DNA of 64,000 nt from Acinetobacter sichuanensis (GTDB lineage: Bacteria > Pseudomonadota > Gammaproteobacteria > Pseudomonadales > Moraxellaceae), in assembly GCF_003024515.2 (NCBI RefSeq), contig NZ_PYIX02000004.1, positions 62,001 to 126,000 of the forward strand, written 5' to 3'. Below, piece after piece: positions 19,482 to 26,837 of the stretch (its first letter is position 1; every line of letters starts with the position of its first letter). Both the position numbers and the translations under genes were made by a program. A model generated the notes under the pieces. It did no database searches and had not been told where the DNA came from. It saw nothing but the letters and a program-made list of their open reading frames with translations.

Positions 19482-19732
19482 TATTTTTTGCTGAATTTTG
19501 CATATGGTGAATGGATTACATAATGGGGAATTGCCAGCCATATGAGTGCTGGAAAGTCTGAATACTTGGATGGAGGCTTATTTTATTGACCCAAATGACA
19601 ACCTTTAAAACAGTCCTTTGTATCTTGGATAGGCAAGATGAATGATTTAATTTTTTGTGGAATGTATCTAATATATGCCACTATATCGAAACTAATTTAT
19701 TATTTTTATTGATAAAACAGGCGGTAAGACTG

Positions 19733-20545
19733 ATGAATTTTCAAGAAAGGGAAGACCAAAACAATTTTATTGAAAGTTTACCTGATGGGTTGTGGTTGTA
19801 TTTATTACAGTTATGTAGAACAACATTGGATTTTTATTCATCAAAAAAGCCTGAATATAACACTGATAGCGATGTTGGCTTTTTTTTGGATTTATTAAAA
19901 GGTAAAGAAAAAAGTATTGATGAGTTTAGAGATAAATTTAAGGTTTATATTGAAAATAATGGTGGAAAATTTAAAGAATTAACGCTATTTCCTGAATATT
20001 TTCATCCTAGAGATAAAAAAATAAATAATTTTGAAGCTGATAAGATTAGAACAACCTTGTATTTTGAAAAAGATAAAACAAAGCGAGCTGAATTAATTGA
20101 GGAATTAAACAAAATAAAAGAAGAAGATAATCCAAATTATCAAACCTTAACTAAAATTGAAGAAGCTGAACATTGTCTATTTTGGGCTATTCAGTCATGT
20201 AGATTTGAATTTAAAAATGATAATTTGACAGATTTTTTAGGTTTACCAAAAGCAACTCTTCTTTATGGTTATGCTTGTGGATTATTGGGATTGGATATAT
20301 TTGGTACTTATTACAAGCTTAACGAAGAAAGTAGCAAAGGTGGAAAAATAAAAGCTCAAAATGACAGAGAAAGAAAAGACCCTATTTATAAGAAGTTAGA
20401 ACAACATTGGGATAAGGATGGTTGGACTAATCAGAAAAAGAAATATGCTCGTTTTGCTGAGTGGGCAATCCATAGTGAGGAAAATGGCTGCCTAGGATAT
20501 GAAGCAATAAGGAAATACATGAGTAAATATGATAAAGCAAAGTAA
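19733..20545 (+). CDS. Unknown cargo protein of the element
   Basis: 270 residues from the ATG at 19733; the frame is open to an ATG at 19655 but the extra residues look non-coding. It is very AT-rich, Lys/Glu-rich, soluble and has no signal peptide. The N-terminal half is helical (LPDGLWLYLLQLCRTTLDFY). The C-terminal ~70 residues (SSKGGKIKAQNDRERKDPIYKK...) resemble the basic, helical C-terminal segment seen in several unassigned proteins of small integrative elements. It occupies the cargo slot between integrase and AlpA, where satellites often carry defence or regulatory genes. No catalytic motif was recognised, so no function is assigned. Confidence 0.6.
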   Translation: MNFQEREDQNNFIESLPDGLWLYLLQLCRTTLDFYSSKKPEYNTDSDVGFFLDLLKGKEKSIDEFRDKFKVYIENNGGKFKELTLFPEYFHPRDKKINNFEADKIRTTLYFEKDKTKRAELIEELNKIKEEDNPNYQTLTKIEEAEHCLFWAIQSCRFEFKNDNLTDFLGLPKATLLYGYACGLLGLDIFGTYYKLNEESSKGGKIKAQNDRERKDPIYKKLEQHWDKDGWTNQKKKYARFAEWAIHSEENGCLGYEAIRKYMSKYDKAK

Positions 20546-20550
20546 ATCAA

Positions 20551-20610
20551 AAAAAGGTTTATGCTAGCAGAATCCCAAAATTGCTAGCATTGAAAAAGGT
20601 TGTACTAGCA
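20551..20610 (+). promoter_or_regulatory. Repeated operator-like sites before the AlpA genes
   Basis: Two direct copies of AAAAAGGTT followed by CTAGCA (20551-20569 and 20593-20610) plus a perfect inverted pair ATGCTAGCA / TGCTAGCAT (20561-20569 / 20582-20590). They lie 67-126 bases before the first AlpA-like start and could bind one of the two regulators. Confidence 0.45.
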
Positions 20611-20676
20611 TACAATATTTTGATCATCATAAATCAATAACAAAATAGCCTCATAAACCGATATGAGGGCTTATAA

Positions 20677-20913
20677 ATGCAAATTCATGCTTTACCTACT
20701 CATGCACAACCGCTACGAGTATCTCAAAAAACCACTTGTCAAATGTTAGACCTCACTGCCGAGGGACTACGCAAACTTATAGCTAAAGACCCAACATTCC
20801 CTAAGCCTTACAAAGCTGGAACTACACGCCAAGCCCCTGTTTATTTTGATTATGCGGAATTGGTGCAATGGCATAACAGCCAAAAACAAACCAATACGAT
20901 GCAATCGGCTTAA
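20677..20913 (+). CDS. AlpA-like DNA-binding protein (first)
   Basis: 78 residues with a winged-helix/MerR-like excisionase fold: TTCQMLDLTAEGLRKLIAKDPTFPKPYKAG forms the helix-turn-helix and the typical DPTFPKP turn, and QAPVYFDYAELVQWHNSQK the wing and last helix. AlpA/excisionase proteins of P4-like islands activate integrase or act as directionality factors. The SD (GAGGG, 20665-20669) lies in the 3' arm of a small hairpin (20647-20671). The second AlpA-like gene follows 14 bases later. Confidence 0.75.
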   Translation: MQIHALPTHAQPLRVSQKTTCQMLDLTAEGLRKLIAKDPTFPKPYKAGTTRQAPVYFDYAELVQWHNSQKQTNTMQSA

Positions 20914-20927
20914 TCGGGAGAATTGTC

Positions 20928-21245
20928 ATGTATGAATCAAATCAGCCAATTCAAAACCAACACGGTACAGGGTGTTATTACCGTATGAAAGATCTTGCCA
21001 ACATTCCCGAACGCCCAGCACGTATCCATCAATATAAGTCAGGCATTAACAAGGGCAAAACCCGAGTAATTGGCGAACGTAGAGCCAGTAAAGGTCTAAT
21101 TGGTGTATCTGAAAAAACACTATGGGAGTGGGTGCGTAAAGGTGAATTTCCACAGCCATTGAAACTTAGCCCAACTATCACCGTATGGCGTGCGACAGAT
21201 ATAGCTGAATGGATGAAATCCAAAGAAACTGAGGCTAAATCATGA
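20928..21245 (+). CDS. AlpA-family transcriptional regulator (second)
   Basis: 105 residues. The C-terminal half has the AlpA core: GVSEKTLWEWVRKGEFPQPLKLSPTITVWRATDIAEWM, where the turn KGEFPQPLKL and the final RATDIAEWM helix are diagnostic. The N-terminal ~45 residues (YYRMKDLANIPERPARIHQYK) are longer than usual and contain a Lys-rich loop. A strong SD (GGGAG, 20916-20920) precedes the ATG. The stop overlaps the next start (ATGA). It probably regulates int or the replication genes; two AlpA-like proteins in tandem may divide activation and excision roles. Confidence 0.8.
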   Translation: MYESNQPIQNQHGTGCYYRMKDLANIPERPARIHQYKSGINKGKTRVIGERRASKGLIGVSEKTLWEWVRKGEFPQPLKLSPTITVWRATDIAEWMKSKETEAKS

Positions 21246-21886
21246 AAAATGAAACGCCAAAAGAAATTAAATACAGTCATATCAATATCGGAGATAAATT
21301 TCAGGCACAAGCCTATATTTATTTAACAAAGGCTATTTCACACATTGCCAGTATTGGGAGGAAATCTGAATTTTGTTGGTTGGTCAGTTATAAAGCCTTG
21401 CCTGATGAATCCCACTCTGCCTTTGCGCACCAAGAGTACGCTGTGTTTAATCCTGAGTTAAATTATATTCAAGATGGTTTTATTTTTTCTAATGGAAAGC
21501 AGATAGCCATAGAAATAACGGCTTATGTACCTATCTATAATGCAGAAACTCTAATCGATTGGCGTAACAATCAAGGGTTTCACCAACTTGAAAAAGCTCT
21601 TATTTTGCCATTAGGGGTGATTAAAACTGTCATCAACTATGCTGAGCTTGCACAAGACCGCCATGATTATATTCACTTAGGGCATACGCTAAATAAAAAT
21701 CCGCAGCATAACAGCCCTTGTATTGGTGTGGATGGTTGTTTGTTCAACTTAATCACCCATAGCATGCGAGCAGATGCACGGAAATATCATATTCAAGGGC
21801 AAGACAGCATTGCTTTACATTTAAGAGCCATCAAACGATTAAATCAAGCGGTAAAAGCCCATGCAGAAAATGGAGGGCTTTTTTAA
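21242..21886 (+). CDS. Element protein of unknown function
   Basis: 214 residues, soluble, no signal peptide and no motif recognised. It begins in a 4-base overlap with the second AlpA gene and so belongs to the same operon. It is predicted mixed alpha/beta; the last 50 residues (HSMRADARKYHIQGQDSIALHLRAIKRLNQAVKAHAENGG) are helical and basic. An intrinsic terminator is encoded inside its last codons (21853-21884), so transcription from the AlpA promoter should often stop at the end of this gene. Confidence 0.65.
   Translation: MKNETPKEIKYSHINIGDKFQAQAYIYLTKAISHIASIGRKSEFCWLVSYKALPDESHSAFAHQEYAVFNPELNYIQDGFIFSNGKQIAIEITAYVPIYNAETLIDWRNNQGFHQLEKALILPLGVIKTVINYAELAQDRHDYIHLGHTLNKNPQHNSPCIGVDGCLFNLITHSMRADARKYHIQGQDSIALHLRAIKRLNQAVKAHAENGGLF
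21853..21884 (+). terminator. Intrinsic terminator embedded in a coding 3' end
   Basis: AAAAGCCC (21853-21860) pairs with GGGCTTTT (21875-21882), then T to 21884. The stop codon is TAA at 21884-21886, so the terminator is wholly within the coding sequence. Confidence 0.65.
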
Positions 21887-22467
21887 TGCTTACCATGCCA
21901 TTACTGCAAAATCACATTGCAAACAACAGTAAAGCTTTATATCCTAAATATGCCCAACAAAAAGCAGTTGGGTTAGCTTTGGTCGGCTATTTTGTAAAAG
22001 GCGCACAGTCCGCTTATCGGGCTTTTTTTGTGCGTACTATCTCTATGCGTTCGCATTTTATGGTGAGGCTGGAGAGGGACACGTTTACGTGTGCAGGTTT
22101 CCTTTTACGCCTGTCGACCAACCCTTTTCAGCTTTGCCACCCTCATTTGGTCGTGAATGGTAAAGCTCCAAAAAAATGTAAAAGGAGCGCATTAAACATG
22201 CCTAATCAAAAAACAATTTTAGAAGATCATTCAATAGATTTATCTGACTTGGCAACTCAAGCCAAAGGCAATATTGCCCACCTTGCTTTTTTATTTGATG
22301 AAGTACAAGAGCGTATTTATCAACTCAAAAGCCATATTAAAAATGGTTACTCCCTAAAGCTTGAACATTTTGATGAACTGGACAAACTCATGAATATTTC
22401 TATTGAGCTAGCCCATGTTTATGAAACCCGCTTTCGTGATTTAGAAAAAGAATACGAGGGCGAATAA
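21886..22467 (+). CDS. Ash-type leader ORF fused in frame to a small helical protein
   Basis: 193 codons are open. Residues 1-104 look like the Ash-family sequence of P4-like satellites (AYRAFFVRTISMRSHFMVRL...LSTNPFQLCHPH), a region that may act mainly as RNA. From Met105 (ATG 22198) the product changes to an acidic, helical 89-residue protein (DLATQAKGNIAHLAFLFDEVQERIYQLK) that could form a coiled coil. Because AAAGGAG (22181-22187) lies 10 bases before ATG 22198, that protein is probably made separately. An intrinsic terminator (22007-22029) and crossing stems (22115-22167) lie inside the first part. Which start is used in the cell is uncertain; no function is assigned. Confidence 0.5.
   Translation: MLTMPLLQNHIANNSKALYPKYAQQKAVGLALVGYFVKGAQSAYRAFFVRTISMRSHFMVRLERDTFTCAGFLLRLSTNPFQLCHPHLVVNGKAPKKCKRSALNMPNQKTILEDHSIDLSDLATQAKGNIAHLAFLFDEVQERIYQLKSHIKNGYSLKLEHFDELDKLMNISIELAHVYETRFRDLEKEYEGE
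22007..22029 (+). terminator. Intrinsic terminator inside the Ash-type leader
   Basis: AGTCCG (22007-22012) pairs with CGGGCT (22018-22023, one wobble), followed by seven T (22023-22029). Outer bases GCGCACA (22001-22007) and TGTGCG (22029-22034) can extend the stem in an alternative fold. Confidence 0.6.
22079..22167 (+). ncRNA. Candidate structured leader RNA with crossing stems
   Basis: Hairpin ACACG / CGTGT (22079-22083 / 22088-22092) is followed by two pairings that cross: CGACCAA (22115-22121) with TTGGTCG (22147-22153), perfect, and AGCTTTGCC (22130-22138) with GGTAAAGCT (22159-22167), one wobble. They can form a pseudoknot or alternate. The SD of the next start lies 14 bases downstream. 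This is a sequence-based inference only. Confidence 0.4.
22181..22200 (+). promoter_or_regulatory. Strong ribosome-binding site that marks an internal start at 22198
   Basis: AAAGGAG at 22181-22187, 10 bases before ATG 22198. It argues that an 89-residue protein (22198-22467) is translated independently of the Ash-type leader ORF. Confidence 0.6.
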
Positions 22468-22803
22468 ATGAAAAAAGCGCACCCTACGCTAGGGAAATAC
22501 CGAAACACCAATACCGATAAGCCAAAGAAATTTGGCTTAAATCGGGCATTACTTCCTGATCCTATCGAATATTTAACCGCTAGAGGCTACGCCGTCAAAG
22601 GTCGTGGCGAATGGCGAGAAATGATTTGTCCTTTTCATAATGACAGTACCCCAAGCCTACGCATAAACAGCCGTAAAGGTTGCTTTAAGTGTATGGCTTG
22701 TGAAGCCAAAGGTGGTGATTTGATTGCATTTCACCAGTTGCTAACAGGCAAGTCTTTTATTGAAGCATGTAAAGACTTGGGTGCATGGGAGAATGACAAA
22801 TGA
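22468..22803 (+). CDS. CHC2 zinc-finger primase subunit
   Basis: 111 residues. It holds the DnaG/P4-type primase zinc ribbon: Cys54-Pro-Phe-His57 and Cys75-Met-Ala-Cys78, embedded in EMICPFHNDSTPSLRI and FKCMACEAKGGDLIAFHQLL. The upstream LPDPIEYLTARG helix is also typical of primase N-termini. In most primases this finger is fused to the TOPRIM catalytic domain; here it is a separate gene that overlaps the TOPRIM-helicase gene by 4 bases (ATGA). It would recognise the priming template. It starts directly after the previous stop. Confidence 0.85.
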   Translation: MKKAHPTLGKYRNTNTDKPKKFGLNRALLPDPIEYLTARGYAVKGRGEWREMICPFHNDSTPSLRINSRKGCFKCMACEAKGGDLIAFHQLLTGKSFIEACKDLGAWENDK

Positions 22804-25337
22804 CTGAATTTTTAGATTATCAGGAAGTCCAGGAACAAGCTTTTATCCATGCTCAAAAGTTGGCGGAACGGGAGGTTAAAAACGGCTATCAGTTTGAGTA
22901 CCTATTCAGCTATACCGATGGTCACGGCATGCCAGTGTATTGGAAAGTGAGAGCCAAAAACTACCATACTGGTGATAAATGGATACGTGTATTCTCAAGT
23001 GGTGAACGTGGTTTTAAGTTTGGTGATCCTGATTTCAATGAGCTGTATCCAATTGGCCAAGGTAAAAAGCCGTTGTATGCCCTTGAGCAGGTATTAAATC
23101 TTGCTGAAAAACAGCCGATTTATATCGTTGAAGGTGAGCAGAAAGCTGATTTTCTTAATTCAATGGGTTTAATAGCGACAACATGCGGAGGCAGTGGCAA
23201 TACGGATAAAACCGACATAAAACCATTGGCCAAGCATGACATTGTGATATGGGCAGATAACGACAAGGCAGGGACCAAGTTTTTTAATGAAATTGCTCAG
23301 CAACTCGATGTATTGGGTTGTGATATTCGATATATCGTCTTGGATGGGCTTAATTTGCCTGAAAAAGGCGATGTAATGGATTGGGCAGACCTACGCAAAC
23401 AACAAGGGTTAAACACGACAGCAAGCGATATTACAGCGTTAATCACAGCACAGTATCAGCCACCATCACCAAGCGATAATTTACCTGATGGCATGCTTGC
23501 AGAGCCAATGGAATGGGAAAACGGCAGTTTTGAGGTACACGATAAAGGCGTGTTCTACATCGAGAAGCTAAAAAATGGTGAATATCGGGAACGCTTTATC
23601 TCCAGCCCAATTTTAGTAACAGCTAAAACGAGGGATAACACCAGTAATAACTGGGGGCGTTTATTGCAGTGGCAAGATGATGCTTTTATTCACCATAACT
23701 GGGCTGTACCGAATGAGCTATTTCAGGGTGATGGAACCGAGTCACGAAAAGCCCTATCCAATCAAGGCGTGATCATTACCCCTGACCGCAGAGGCAGAGA
23801 GCTTTTTCAAATCTATTTAATGAGCTATCCAGTCGATAAATTTGCCTTATGTGTGGATAGTGTCGGATGGCATGGTCATCGTTATGTATTGCCGACTGAA
23901 ACCTATAGCAATCCAGCCACTAAACATGACGAGGTTATTGTCTATCAGCGTACAGATGGGCTAGATAACCGCTTTCAATTCAAAGGTGAGCTAGAAACGT
24001 GGAAAAATGGCGTAAGTTTATTGCTAGAAAGTCATTCAAAGCTGGTATTTAGTGTGGCGTGTGCCTTTGCTGGGCAATTACTTGAACCATTAAACCAGCA
24101 AGGTGGTGGCTTCCATATTAATGGCACATCATCAAAAGGCAAAAGTACTGCTATTTATCTCGCTTGTAGTGTATGGGGACACCCGAAAGAGTACTACCGT
24201 ACTTGGCGATCTACAGGCAATGCCCTAGAGCAAACCGCCTTTATGCACAATGATGGCTTCTTAGTGCTGGATGAGATTGGCGAAGCCAGTGCTAAAGATA
24301 TTGGGCAAACCGTGTATATGCTTGCCAATGGTCAAGGTAAGGCACGTATGGCAAGAACAGCGATAACCAAAGCCCCACAGCAATGGCGTGTCTTATTCTT
24401 ATCCAGTGGCGAAAAGACCTTTAAAGAGATTCTGAACGAAATAGGGCAAACGGCTAAACTTGGGCAAGAAATCCGATTACCTGAAATTAGCTTAGACGCT
24501 TGCGAGTATGGTGTATTTGATCTTGTGGACTTTGCCCCTGATGCTTCACAGCAAGCCAATATGCTGTATGAAAATTCAATCAATGCTTATGGTGTGGCTG
24601 GTAAAGCATGGCTTGAATATTTGACCAATGATAAGGGGCAAATTACTGAAACAGCCTTAAAAATGTATCAGCAGTTTAAAGCCAAAATTACCCCAGACAA
24701 TGCACAAGGGCACATTGCCCGAGTAGCTTCACGTTTTGCCGTTGTCGCCGTGGCTGGCGAGCTGGCAACACAAGCCAATATTACAGGCTGGAAAAAGGGC
24801 AGGGCTTTAGAAGCTGTAATCAGCGTATTTAAGACATGGTTAAATAGCTTTGAAATGGTCGGGGACTTTGAAGATCGGCAGATACTCCAGCAAGTCAGAG
24901 CATTTTTTGAGGCGAACGGAAATAGCCGTTTTGATACCTTAATTGAGGGCAATAAGCGTGCAAGCTATGGCAATTCAGATCATGCCGATGATGCAAATAC
25001 CGATACCAAGAGCTTTAGAGAAAAAACCATGTATCGAGTGGGCTATAAAGTGGTAAATGCCCAACAGCGTGAAACCTTGCGTTATTTGTTCTTTAAAGAG
25101 CAATTTAAACAGGAACTTTGCACAGGTTTTGACCCTAAGAAAGTAGCGAAGGTGCTTAAAAAACATGGCTGGTTAGACTGTGCTAATGGCAAAACCACCA
25201 AACAGGAACGTACTCCCGAAAGTAAAAATCCAGTTTGGCTATATGTGTTCAACACTTCAATGTTTAGCTATGACATTGAGAAAGCCACCAATCCATATAC
25301 GGATGACGTAAACACAGGCACAACCATAGATATTTAA
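22800..25337 (+). CDS. TOPRIM primase - DUF927 helicase
   Basis: 845 residues. The N-terminal TOPRIM domain has the catalytic Glu in YIVEGEQKAD and the acidic pair in WADNDKAG (about residues 115-160). A linker is followed by the DUF927 AAA-type helicase with Walker A GTSSKGKST (442-450, Lys448) and Walker B FLVLDEIGEA (Asp491, Glu492). The C-terminal ~200 residues hold a helical domain and a winged-helix-like end (KKVAKVLKKHGWLD). This corresponds to P4 alpha-type or island replication proteins that bind origin iterons, unwind and prime. With the CHC2 gene it forms a split primase. A terminator follows directly. Confidence 0.9.
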   Translation: MTEFLDYQEVQEQAFIHAQKLAEREVKNGYQFEYLFSYTDGHGMPVYWKVRAKNYHTGDKWIRVFSSGERGFKFGDPDFNELYPIGQGKKPLYALEQVLNLAEKQPIYIVEGEQKADFLNSMGLIATTCGGSGNTDKTDIKPLAKHDIVIWADNDKAGTKFFNEIAQQLDVLGCDIRYIVLDGLNLPEKGDVMDWADLRKQQGLNTTASDITALITAQYQPPSPSDNLPDGMLAEPMEWENGSFEVHDKGVFYIEKLKNGEYRERFISSPILVTAKTRDNTSNNWGRLLQWQDDAFIHHNWAVPNELFQGDGTESRKALSNQGVIITPDRRGRELFQIYLMSYPVDKFALCVDSVGWHGHRYVLPTETYSNPATKHDEVIVYQRTDGLDNRFQFKGELETWKNGVSLLLESHSKLVFSVACAFAGQLLEPLNQQGGGFHINGTSSKGKSTAIYLACSVWGHPKEYYRTWRSTGNALEQTAFMHNDGFLVLDEIGEASAKDIGQTVYMLANGQGKARMARTAITKAPQQWRVLFLSSGEKTFKEILNEIGQTAKLGQEIRLPEISLDACEYGVFDLVDFAPDASQQANMLYENSINAYGVAGKAWLEYLTNDKGQITETALKMYQQFKAKITPDNAQGHIARVASRFAVVAVAGELATQANITGWKKGRALEAVISVFKTWLNSFEMVGDFEDRQILQQVRAFFEANGNSRFDTLIEGNKRASYGNSDHADDANTDTKSFREKTMYRVGYKVVNAQQRETLRYLFFKEQFKQELCTGFDPKKVAKVLKKHGWLDCANGKTTKQERTPESKNPVWLYVFNTSMFSYDIEKATNPYTDDVNTGTTIDI

Positions 25338-25346
25338 CTCAATTAC

Positions 25347-25383
25347 AGGCTGTACGAGTGTTTAACGCCGTGCAGTCTTTTTA
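25347..25383 (+). terminator. Intrinsic terminator after the helicase gene
   Basis: Ten-pair stem 25347-25356 / 25369-25378 (two wobbles), then TTTTT. It closes the replication operon 10 bases after the stop. Confidence 0.75.
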
Positions 25384-25399
25384 TTGGTGATCTTAAATA

Positions 25400-26056
25400 A
25401 TGAATATTGCACAGTTAATTAGCCAAGTTTTACAGCACTATGGCGCAAGTCTTGAGTTAATCAACAATCAAGTTTTACGCTTACATCATTCTGATGATAT
25501 CCCCCAGCAAAGCACAGACCTTGTACGTAAATACAAACCACAGCTAATACGCCGTTTACGGCTTCAATCATGTTATGAGCTATTAGAGCATATCCAGCAA
25601 GAGGGTGTAGAAATAGAACTAATAGACAGCCAAACCGTGCGTTTACATCATGCAGAGCGCATCACAGATATTGAAATACAGAAAGTTAAGCAGTCTAAAG
25701 CAGAAATCATCGAAATACTAAGTAATGCAACTGCATCAAATGCCGAAAGACTGGATCAAGATATACAGCAAGAAGTGATGCAGACTTATTTTGATCGGCT
25801 GGAGCGACACCGTAGCAACTTGCGTAAAATTAATAATCCTGTAGAAAATGCCCTAGTAAAACCTGAGCATATACGGCAAGACCTGATACATAAATTTTTA
25901 CTGAATCAAGAGCAAGCCCAGTATTTGATTAATGCCCTAATTGAGCAGAACATCTTTTATTACGACAGCAATTTTAGATTCTATTTATTCCCTAATTTTA
26001 CCCATCCAGCGATGAAAGCTTTTCAGCACTACAATAGCTTTGCCCCAGCTCATTAA
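25400..26056 (+). CDS. Protein with two tandem TubC_N-like domains
   Basis: 218 residues. Residues 5-53 and 58-107 are a visible internal duplication: both show G(A/V)x(L/I)ELI..Q..RLHH, a short loop and a final helix (YKPQLIRRL / SKAEIIEIL). The pattern (short beta hairpin with RL/RV, then K-x-E/Q-L-I-x-x-L helix) is that of TubC_N-type docking domains, also found in mobile-element proteins beside primases. The C-terminal half is helical and acidic-basic (RLERHRSNLRKINNPVENALVKPEHIRQDLIHKFLL) and may be a winged-helix domain. It follows the helicase but after a terminator, so it may have its own promoter. A role as a replication partner or docking protein is an inference. Confidence 0.6.
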   Translation: MNIAQLISQVLQHYGASLELINNQVLRLHHSDDIPQQSTDLVRKYKPQLIRRLRLQSCYELLEHIQQEGVEIELIDSQTVRLHHAERITDIEIQKVKQSKAEIIEILSNATASNAERLDQDIQQEVMQTYFDRLERHRSNLRKINNPVENALVKPEHIRQDLIHKFLLNQEQAQYLINALIEQNIFYYDSNFRFYLFPNFTHPAMKAFQHYNSFAPAH

Positions 26057-26386
26057 ATCGATCAGATTTTGAATTTTCGCCGTAGGGTGGCAAGGGCGAG
26101 GATATTCATTCCGAATTTTTGGCACTGTTTTGTAATGTAGGTGAGAATCCTAGATAAGCCACAAATAGAAACTCATAAAATTTATTCAAAACTGCCAAAA
26201 GATAAATAATCTTGCCCTAATTGTCCCAATGTTTATTTACTTTAATCGAAATTGGAAATTTTTTTATACGTGAGAAAGAGGGGCGGTGTCCGCTTAAGGC
26301 GAATTGAGATATTTTTCATGCCCCCCTGACCCTAAAACGTACCCCATGTAACATGATTCAAAGGCTCAAAGTGTTACAGATAAATT

Positions 26387-26427
26387 TATATAAAACAGTC
26401 TTGTAACCTGTGTAACACTTGTAACAC
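26387..26427 (+). repeat. Iteron cluster B, first 41-bp module
   Basis: A module of TATAAAACAG followed by three GTAAC sites (26403, 26412, 26421); extra copies lie at 26348 and inverted at 26373. 39 of 41 bases match 26585-26625. Together with cluster A it flanks the replication genes. Confidence 0.65.
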
Positions 26428-26584
26428 CTCAAAAATAATAGATATGTGTAGCAGAGTAGATATAACTATAATCAATTGAATGAAAACCAATTAAGATATT
26501 GATATATAAGTAATTTTATAAATAAAAGTAAGTTTATATATGTATGTGTATTCATCACTATTTAGATAGGTGAATTGAAAAATC

Positions 26585-26625
26585 TATATAAAACAGTCTT
26601 GTAACCTATGTAACACCTGTAACAC
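26585..26625 (+). repeat. Iteron cluster B, second 41-bp module
   Basis: Second copy of the module at 26387-26427 with two differences; GTAAC at 26601, 26610 and 26619. The 157 bases between the two modules are AT-rich and hold no gene. The whole stretch 26057-27126 has no convincing coding sequence. Confidence 0.65.
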
Positions 26626-26727
26626 ATAGAAAATATAGATATTTAATTATTGGCAAAACCTACCATATTCTTAGTGTTTCTCTATTTTTGCACCAATATG
26701 AACCGCAAAAATGATACCCCCTCCCTC

Positions 26728-26797
26728 CGACTTTTGACCAAGAGAAAATTTCATGGGGGGACGGTCTTTTAAAGGGGCAGGCTGGCGACTTTTGACC
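26728..26797 (+). repeat. Pair of 12-bp direct repeats
   Basis: CGACTTTTGACC occurs at 26728-26739 and 26786-26797 in a G/C-biased patch just before the minisatellite. Purpose unknown. Confidence 0.5.
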
Positions 26798-26837
26798 CCA
26801 TATCCCCCTTGCAATGTGAGTAGGTCCGACCATGCTT

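Noticed and set aside
22198..22467. Separate CDS entry for the 89-residue product
   Set aside because: It is covered by the longer in-frame entry; the internal start is recorded as a ribosome-binding feature instead.
26281..26340. oriT-like patch with GGCGG / CCGCC and TTAAG
   Set aside because: No relaxase gene in the element and no match to a known nick site could be defended.
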